From NCBI RefSeq assembly GCF_032884065.1, contig NC_088866.1, positions 33,399,519-33,463,518 of the forward strand: a DNA stretch of 64,000 nucleotides, read 5' to 3'. Origin of the DNA: Artemia franciscana. Lineage: Eukaryota > Arthropoda > Branchiopoda > Anostraca > Artemiidae. Shown here one piece after another: positions 53,513 through 64,000 of this stretch. Made by a program: the position numbers and the translations under genes. Under the pieces are notes generated by a model. The model had not been told where the DNA came from. It ran no database searches and saw nothing but the letters and a program-made list of their open reading frames with translations. Numbering within the stretch: position 1 is the first letter of the stretch; the number at the start of each line of letters is the position of its first letter.

Positions 53513-53663
53513 ATATTCACAGGTGGGACATAGGGACACAACTACAATGGCGCGTAACTAACGTGGCGCGTAACGACTTACGCGCGCGGGGGGGCTTGGG
53601 GGGCGCGAAGCGCCCCCACCAACTAGGTGTTGGGGTGGCGCGAAGCGCCACCCCAACAGCTAG
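53510..53663 (+). mobile_element. Solo Helitron 3' module, copy 2
   Basis: Equivalent of 27987-28140; A|TC at 53510 after a TA array (53428-53509), CTAG|T at 53660-53663. Confidence 0.8.
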
Positions 53664-53720
53664 TTATATATAAATTGAAAGCTTAATATATACACAGATA
53701 TTCAATCCTAAAAGTCAGAA

Positions 53721-54162
53721 TGATTTGGACTTATGAAAGTTCTTAAGCTCGAACTGGCCAGACATGACAATAAACAACAAAGAGAGATAAAACTCTACAA
53801 AAAGAAAACTTCAAACGAGACGACGGCCAGTAGAAAGGAAGGACTAAAACAATGCGGATATTTCGCCTGTATCCAAACAAGGCGTCCTCAGCTCAAGATA
53901 AAAACTAAAAGAAAACTAAACTAAAAGCAAATAAAAACCACCACCAATAATAATAAATACAATTGTCGCTATTTATCCACGTAGGGAAAAGCAGCTATTT
54001 GAGTTACTTCAATGAGAATCAAAGAGCAAGCTGAGGACGTCTTGTTTGGATACAGGTGAAATATCCGCGTTGTTTTAGTCTTTCCTTTCTATTGGCCGTC
54101 GTCTCGTTTGAAGTTTTCTTTTTGTAGAGTTTTATCTCTCTTTGTTGTTGATTTGGACTTAT
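53721..54162. mobile_element. Foldback hairpin, copy 2
   Basis: Equivalent of 28198-28639 with the same 14-bp flanking direct repeats and the same five arm mismatches. Confidence 0.7.
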
Positions 54163-54368
54163 CAAAATACAAAAAGGGGAAGTATTTAAAACACATTTTG
54201 TTTTCAAATGCAAAGAATTTAAATAAATAAATAGTTTTATTCCTCACGCCTCTCAATAAAAAAATTTCCACATAACTGACACCTTTTGAAAAGAAAAATG
54301 TTATGGCAGGGCGAAGAGCGAATCGACTGCAGCACGATTGCCATTTAAAGTCGTCCTATGTTGATAGT

Positions 54369-55858
54369 CTAGAGATATGGTATGTTTATGTTTAGGCTAT
54401 TGGAGAAGGCTTCCAGTGATTTTATCTTTTCGTCTGGGAATGGTAGTTTGTTCCAGATCCTGATGACCCAGGGTATGAACAAATGATGGTAAAAATTAGA
54501 TCTTGCAATCTTCATCTTCATAGGCTCCAATTGCAGACTATGCGATCTTTTGTTGCTTTGGGGAGTTATTTGAACAAGCTTGTCTTTTACGTTACCAAAA
54601 TTCTCATGAACTATCTTGAAGAGGGCTTTTAAGTCTAAGATCGTTCTTCTTGTCTCAAGTTTATGGAGAGTGAGCCTTCTTAGAGCTTCGTCATACGGAA
54701 GGTTTCTGAATCCTTGAAGTCCTTGCAAAAAGTGTTTCTGGACTCGTTCTATTCTGTCAATATTCTTTTTGAGATATGGTGACCAGATGACAGTAGTATT
54801 CAAGCTGTGGTCTGACGTAGCTTGTTTATGCTGAGATCTTTGAGTGAATGTCAAGGTATCGTAGGGAGTGAGTGAGTAGCCAGAGAGTTTTTGATGATTT
54901 ACGCACAACCACGCTGATCTACTTTTCTGGTTTGAGGTCTAAGCTCAGAATTACACGAAGGTCCTTTTCACAGGTAGATTTTGTCAGGTCAATACCTTTC
55001 ATTTTGTATGAGTACGTAGGATTTTGGCGGCTAAGATATACGACAGAGCATTTTACTACATTTGGTGAAAGTTTGCTTTGGATTTGTGATGATGCACTAG
55101 CTTCTTCTAGGAGCTTTATATCGTCTGCCAACAGGCCGAAGACCGTTTGGGAAATGGCATTTATTCAAATGTCTATGTACATGACGAACAAGACTGGGCC
55201 GAGAACACTACCTTGTGGGACGCCACTGGTTGCATTTGTGGATAGTGTGTCTGCAACCTTGACTGCTATTTTTCTATCATTCAAGTATGCTGGGAGCCCA
55301 TTTTTTAGCTATCCCTTGATTCCATCGACTTCTAGGCAGTGGATGAGTTTTCGTAAGGATATTCCGTCGAAGGCCTTAATTAGATCGATTAGGATAATAT
55401 CTATTGTAATCCCACAGTCCAGGGCAGACTGGATGTAGTTTTGTATAACTACTATTTGGGAAACAGTAGAATGATTTTTACGGAATCCATGCTGATGATC
55501 TAAGATGAGGCTGTTCAATTCGAAATGCAAGTTTAACTTTTCCACTGTGACCCTTTCCATGATTTTCAGGAAAGGTGAAGCAAGGCTGATCGGGCGATAA
55601 TTCTCCGAGTCACTCCGTTTCCCGTTTCCTTTGAAAATAGGTGTTACATGGGATAGCTTCCAGGAAGTAGGAAACTTGCATTGCTCGAATGAGATTTGGA
55701 AAAGTATTGCCAGAGGTTCACATAGCTCGTCTCTCACTTCTTTCAGGATAAAGGACGGGATGCCATCAGGATTGAGTGCTTTTGACCCTTTCATGCCCTT
55801 CATTGCTCTTACAACACTTCCTGGCGTGAAGCCAATGCTGTGAATCTTCAGAATTCAC
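54369..55858 (-). pseudogene. LINE reverse transcriptase remnant, copy 2
   Basis: Equivalent of 28846-30335. Stop codons and the frameshift are shared with copy 1. Confidence 0.86.
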
Positions 55859-58800
55859 GTTGCGTGTCAACACTGCTCCTTTAGTTTCTGCTTTTTTCGA
55901 GTTTGACTCTGTAATTTATTACAGTTTTTGTTCATGTTGGGTTTCAATTGTTTATTGATGGTGATAAGAATGAAATGTCAATTAAAAAAAAAGTTTTCAT
56001 AACAACCTAGTTATGAATATATTTTATAACAATCCAAGGTCAACTTTCTACTTCAAGAGCAGAGCAGAATCAAAGATTTTTTGGCATGGGCTCACCTTGG
56101 TACTCGCTAGGGATTTGTGGAATCCCTGGTGTACCCCAACCAATGCAATATTTGCCACTAGAACAAGGAATGTTCTGCATACTGCTCCTTTGGTTTCTAC
56201 CGGTCGTTAACACATGAATTTCATATGCTAGGTGCTGCTTCAAGTAGAAGAAGTAGGAGAAAGTATTGTGTCCCAGATATTGGCACCGTGAAGGGATATG
56301 CATATATTTCAAAACTTTGAAAAAGTCATAGACGTTTTTCACTCCAAAACAATTTTATTATCAAACGCCTCATGCGGCTATACAGATCAGTAACAGTTCT
56401 TGTCTATGCAAAATTAAAAAAAAAAGTATTAATGAAACTCGAGATAACATAAACTAAAGTCAAACTAAAACCTAAGACATTAAAAATTTTTACTTTCTGA
56501 AAAAAAAAATTCAAAATAAACTTTAAAATCAACTACGAATAAAAACAATAATGAATTATAACAAAATCTCCAAAAATTTGGTTAGTTCAAGATGAGATGG
56601 CTAGTTCTAATTCAGAATTTGAAGGAAAATACAGATTAAATGCAATCAGTAACTGTATTAGCGATATCTTTTTCATCTATAAATTTAGGAGTATTTTTGG
56701 CTGCGTGGATGTGAATGAATTCTTTCACTTATATTTGTGAGCGGGCTAAAGAAGCTAGGTATCTATTTCACACACTCCTCCTCCTCCTCATTATATTCAG
56801 AAATCCACTACATACTTCCTCCATTGAGCAAACACCTTGCTTTAAAAATTTTCTCCCGGCTTCTTCACATCCCATCCACAATTATACACAAAGATTGATG
56901 CTATTGTTAACGGACTGGTAAATTACAAGGAGTGGAAGGAATTGAAGTCAGACCAGAGACTGAATAATTTTTATACATGGAAAGTAGCCAGAGATGTCAG
57001 ACATAATAACAAAGCTCAAATTACATTAAAGTAGAAAAATACTGTCGATTCATGTGGTAGATGGGTCAGTAACTTTAACACTGTCTTAGTACATATTAAG
57101 TAAGTTTAGAGTAAAAAGAAAGACACAAATGTTCTGTTTCTGTTCAAAAATGACTCGCTTGTCCCTAGTACATATAATTAAAAAGGCAGAAGAGACCCTA
57201 AAGAGAAGAACAAACTGAAAATTCAGTCTGAATCAATTGACAGTATTATTTTATGGGTTTCTTATTTATCATTTCGTGGTTGAGATCCCAAGGACGAAAA
57301 TTCTCTTGCCAAAAATTTTACATAATAGGAGATAATAATGCAAAGGTAAATTCTGGGGATTGGAGAAAACATTGAGAGGAGAATTGCTTCGATATGTCTC
57401 GATAGCTGTGTTTACTTTACTCAGACCTAGCCTTATCCAAATACAGTGCCTGAAAAATACTATTACTACTGCTGCTGATAACAACTCACTGCAACCACAA
57501 GCCATTTGAGGCTAACACAGCTAATAATGCTCCTTTTCCATTCAAATATATCCAAATCTTACCTCTCCACACCCTGCCAAAAATTTATGCTCTTTAATTC
57601 TCACGGACCATTTTCTTGGTGGTTGGATAAGTCATAAGTCAATGAGATTTGGGTAAAAATTTGGATATTTTGGAATTTCTTTAAAAAAATCTATAATAGT
57701 AGAAAGCTCTACTGGTAAATAGATGGTAAATAAGATGGTAAATAGCCAATTTACCATCTAAATTAAGTTCAACATGCTCCCAGGCTATAGACAATAGGCA
57801 TTTGTGTGAGCGACCTGCAGTTTTCATCTGAATAACAATGACCTTGATCTAATATGGGTTAGAACCACACCAAGCTATTCATCATTAAATAATTCAACTA
57901 ACAACAATGAGTTTTTGCATGGATGCTTGAGTTTTTCCTTTAAATTAATCCTGTTCCCTACCAAAAAAATTAGATGTTCAAAATATAATCTTTGGAATCG
58001 AAATTAACGATATTTTATTCTAAAATATATTGAAAATAAAAAAAAAATATTATATATGTTTTATTCCCAACCTTAAGGAGGACAGGCCGCTTTCCCTTCA
58101 TGGCCTGACCCCATCCACCCTCTAGAAAAAAAATTAACGATATTTATTTCCAAAACTTATGCGAGCTGACTCCTGACTCTCCATGGCCTGATATCTCCCC
58201 CCCCCCCTCGAAAAAAATATTAACGAAAATATATTCCACAACTCATGGCATTTAACTCCTGGTTCTCCATCACTCTACCCATTCAATACGAAGACCGATT
58301 CTTAACGATAATTTATTCCAAAATCAATGCGAGCTGACCCCAGGCCTTCCATCACCCGATCCTCTACTTCCAGAAAGAATTGCTCAAATTATGGCCTAGT
58401 AAAGATCATAAGGTTTCGGTGTTTTATTTTTTCCAGAGACAGAGACAGTTCATATGGAAGAAATTTTCATTTAAAATTAGAGGGGGGGGGTCACTCAATA
58501 GGAAATTGGAAGTGCTAATGCTCTTTTAAAAGTTAAAAATGATCAGAGGGCAACTAGTCCCTCAGCCTTTTTATCAAAATGGTTATGGTAAAAAATTTAA
58601 GATGGTTGTTTTATTAAAAATAGTTCATATGCAGAAAGTTTTCAACTCCTTTATTCATGAAAGACATGTGCGACTTTATGAGAAAATACTATTATTTCAG
58701 TCACGATAAAGGGAAAGACAGAATCCCCTGAGAAAGTTAAAATAATTAAGCATGAACACGATCTATATGTCACTGCATTTATCATTGTTGTTTAAAAAAT

Positions 58801-59807
58801 TTGTTGTTAAAAAAGCGACAAACTCCCCTTCCCTCTTCATATTTGAGAATTAATTGCACAGAAGTTTGTCATTTTATTGCTTCATGTTTAGAATAGAGCT
58901 TTATAAAGATAGTGGCATTTGTTATGGAGTTGAAAATGAATGAGAAGATAGTATCGATGGCTGTGAGAAAGTTTGAACTGGGAAAGACAATATTGATTAT
59001 GGGCGGTATTTTTAACTTTTATTCCTTTTTGGTGCCCACATCTGCCACACTAGGTGTTTTACAATATATGATATCAGAAAAAGTAAGTAGATTCTTCTGC
59101 ATACGTTCGTGCCCTTCAGGGTGCAAAAAAGGGATACAGCCTACTAATTTAGGTACTCTTATATTTGTAATAAGGAAGAATAAAATACTCCTGATCATTT
59201 TCAGCAACCTATTAATATTAATCAAAATTGAAATTAAGAGAAAACTAGAACGCTAGTTGAACACCATAAATGATACATGAGCTGAATTGGTAGAATTTTA
59301 AAGAGTTTAGACGGATAAATCTGAAAACTAAAAATCTTAGAAGCCTAGGTATATAAAAGAGAATTAAACTTTTTAAATGTAAAGAATTTTATTATCGAAA
59401 ATAGAATTGTGTCAAAATTTGATTAAAAGTTTAATTCTCTGAATTTTGAAGAGCAGGATTACAAATTTCTGAAAATCTATGGGGAGTTTTGTTTCTGAAA
59501 CATAAAGGTTTAAAGTCCTAGAATTGAAACATAGAGATATAAAATAGGGTTGAAAATAAGGTTAGAAAAATCCATAAAAGAAAGGCTTTTATCGAGATTC
59601 CTGCAAGAAATTTGAGTGGGATGGCCTCCTTTCATTAAAAAAGGGCTGTTGAAGTGATGAGGCACATTTGTTGTTTAAATAAAGAGTTAAAAACAAAGAT
59701 AAAATTTATTGAACGTAAAAAAACACACACTTAAGTGTAGGTTGCATATTTGTAATTGTCTACACATTGTTTTGAGTGGGTGCACCACTGACTCTGTGCA
59801 CTGTACG
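55859..59807. other. AT-rich sequence, copy 2, no gene recognised
   Basis: Equivalent of 30336-34284. The small frames 56070-56342 (minus) and 58912-59256 (plus, with the GTAAGT donor-like site at about 59083) recur unchanged. One substitution (58249 C against 32726 G). Confidence 0.45.
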
Positions 59808-60098
59808 GCACCCCGTGTTTCAAACAATAGGCTGTACGAAAAGTGTGGTTCAATCCTGCTTTCTAGCGTTACAATTAGAGGAAGGTTGAGGTGGCTAGGG
59901 CACGTTCTGCGGATGAATGATTACCAAACATTGTCCTTTCCGGCCAACAGTGTAAGGCTGAACTGGAGAACGTCCGTGGGTGGGGTGGGAGGATTTAGTG
60001 AAGAAAGATTTAAAGGTAATAGGAACCTACTGGGAGGATGTAAAAAGGGAGGCTTTGAATATGAGTTGGGAGGTGTTGAAGCGTACGTAGCTATGTTG
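59808..60098 (+). pseudogene. RTE-like LINE tail remnant, copy 2
   Basis: Equivalent of 34285-34575. Confidence 0.7.

Positions 60099-64000
<3,902 letters not shown>

Overview
The window is eukaryotic, repeat-dominated DNA with few genes. The content is animal, most likely an arthropod and plausibly a crustacean: a secreted two-domain C-type lectin exon, animal-type LINE fragments, and Helitron rolling-circle transposons of the Rep/PIF1-helicase type. I cannot name the species from sequence alone. There is a 100-N scaffold gap at 8855-8954. No bacterial-type operons, CRISPR arrays or intact RNA genes are visible.

Layout. 1-8854: non-coding interspersed repeats (a G-rich tandem array at 601-2663, three copies of a 1.4-kb family between 2809 and 7410, a 309-bp foldback at 4500-4808). 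8955-17150: a cluster of non-autonomous Helitrons in both orientations, with TC 5' ends, hairpin+CTAG 3' ends and A|T targets inside (TA)n arrays. 17151-20022: a decayed Helitron Rep gene (minus strand). 20161-23685: a mostly single-copy island holding the lectin exon, its duplicated 3' region and a broken lectin-domain fragment. 23686-28140: nested Helitron pieces, including a Rep/helicase deletion chimera and two helicase tails. 28141-36080: a foldback hairpin, a broken LINE reverse transcriptase, a second LINE tail and unannotatable AT-rich DNA. 36083-38835: another Helitron and a tandem run of Helitron 5' ends.

The dominant large-scale feature is a head-to-tail duplication: 10928-38835 starts again at 38836 and runs past the window end. 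Offsets are 27908-27909 at first, 25527 after a 2.38-kb difference, then 25523 and 25522. I noticed only three base substitutions outside microsatellites, so it is either extremely recent or an assembly/haplotype artefact. The two copies differ by two clean Helitron insertions: 13998-16369 is only in copy 1 and 61727-63294 only in copy 2. Each copy therefore supplies the empty site for the other, which shows recent Helitron mobility.

The most unusual material is the Helitron family itself. Most copies carry two consecutive hairpin+CTAG 3' terminators. The last ~155 bp begins with its own A|TC and also occurs alone inside TA arrays. Tandem 5' ends accumulate in the same way. The 5' subterminal region carries repeated TGACGTCA palindromes, and the internal minisatellite resembles the element's own 3' end. 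The coding sequences needed to mobilise these elements are all broken in this window, so an autonomous partner must lie elsewhere.
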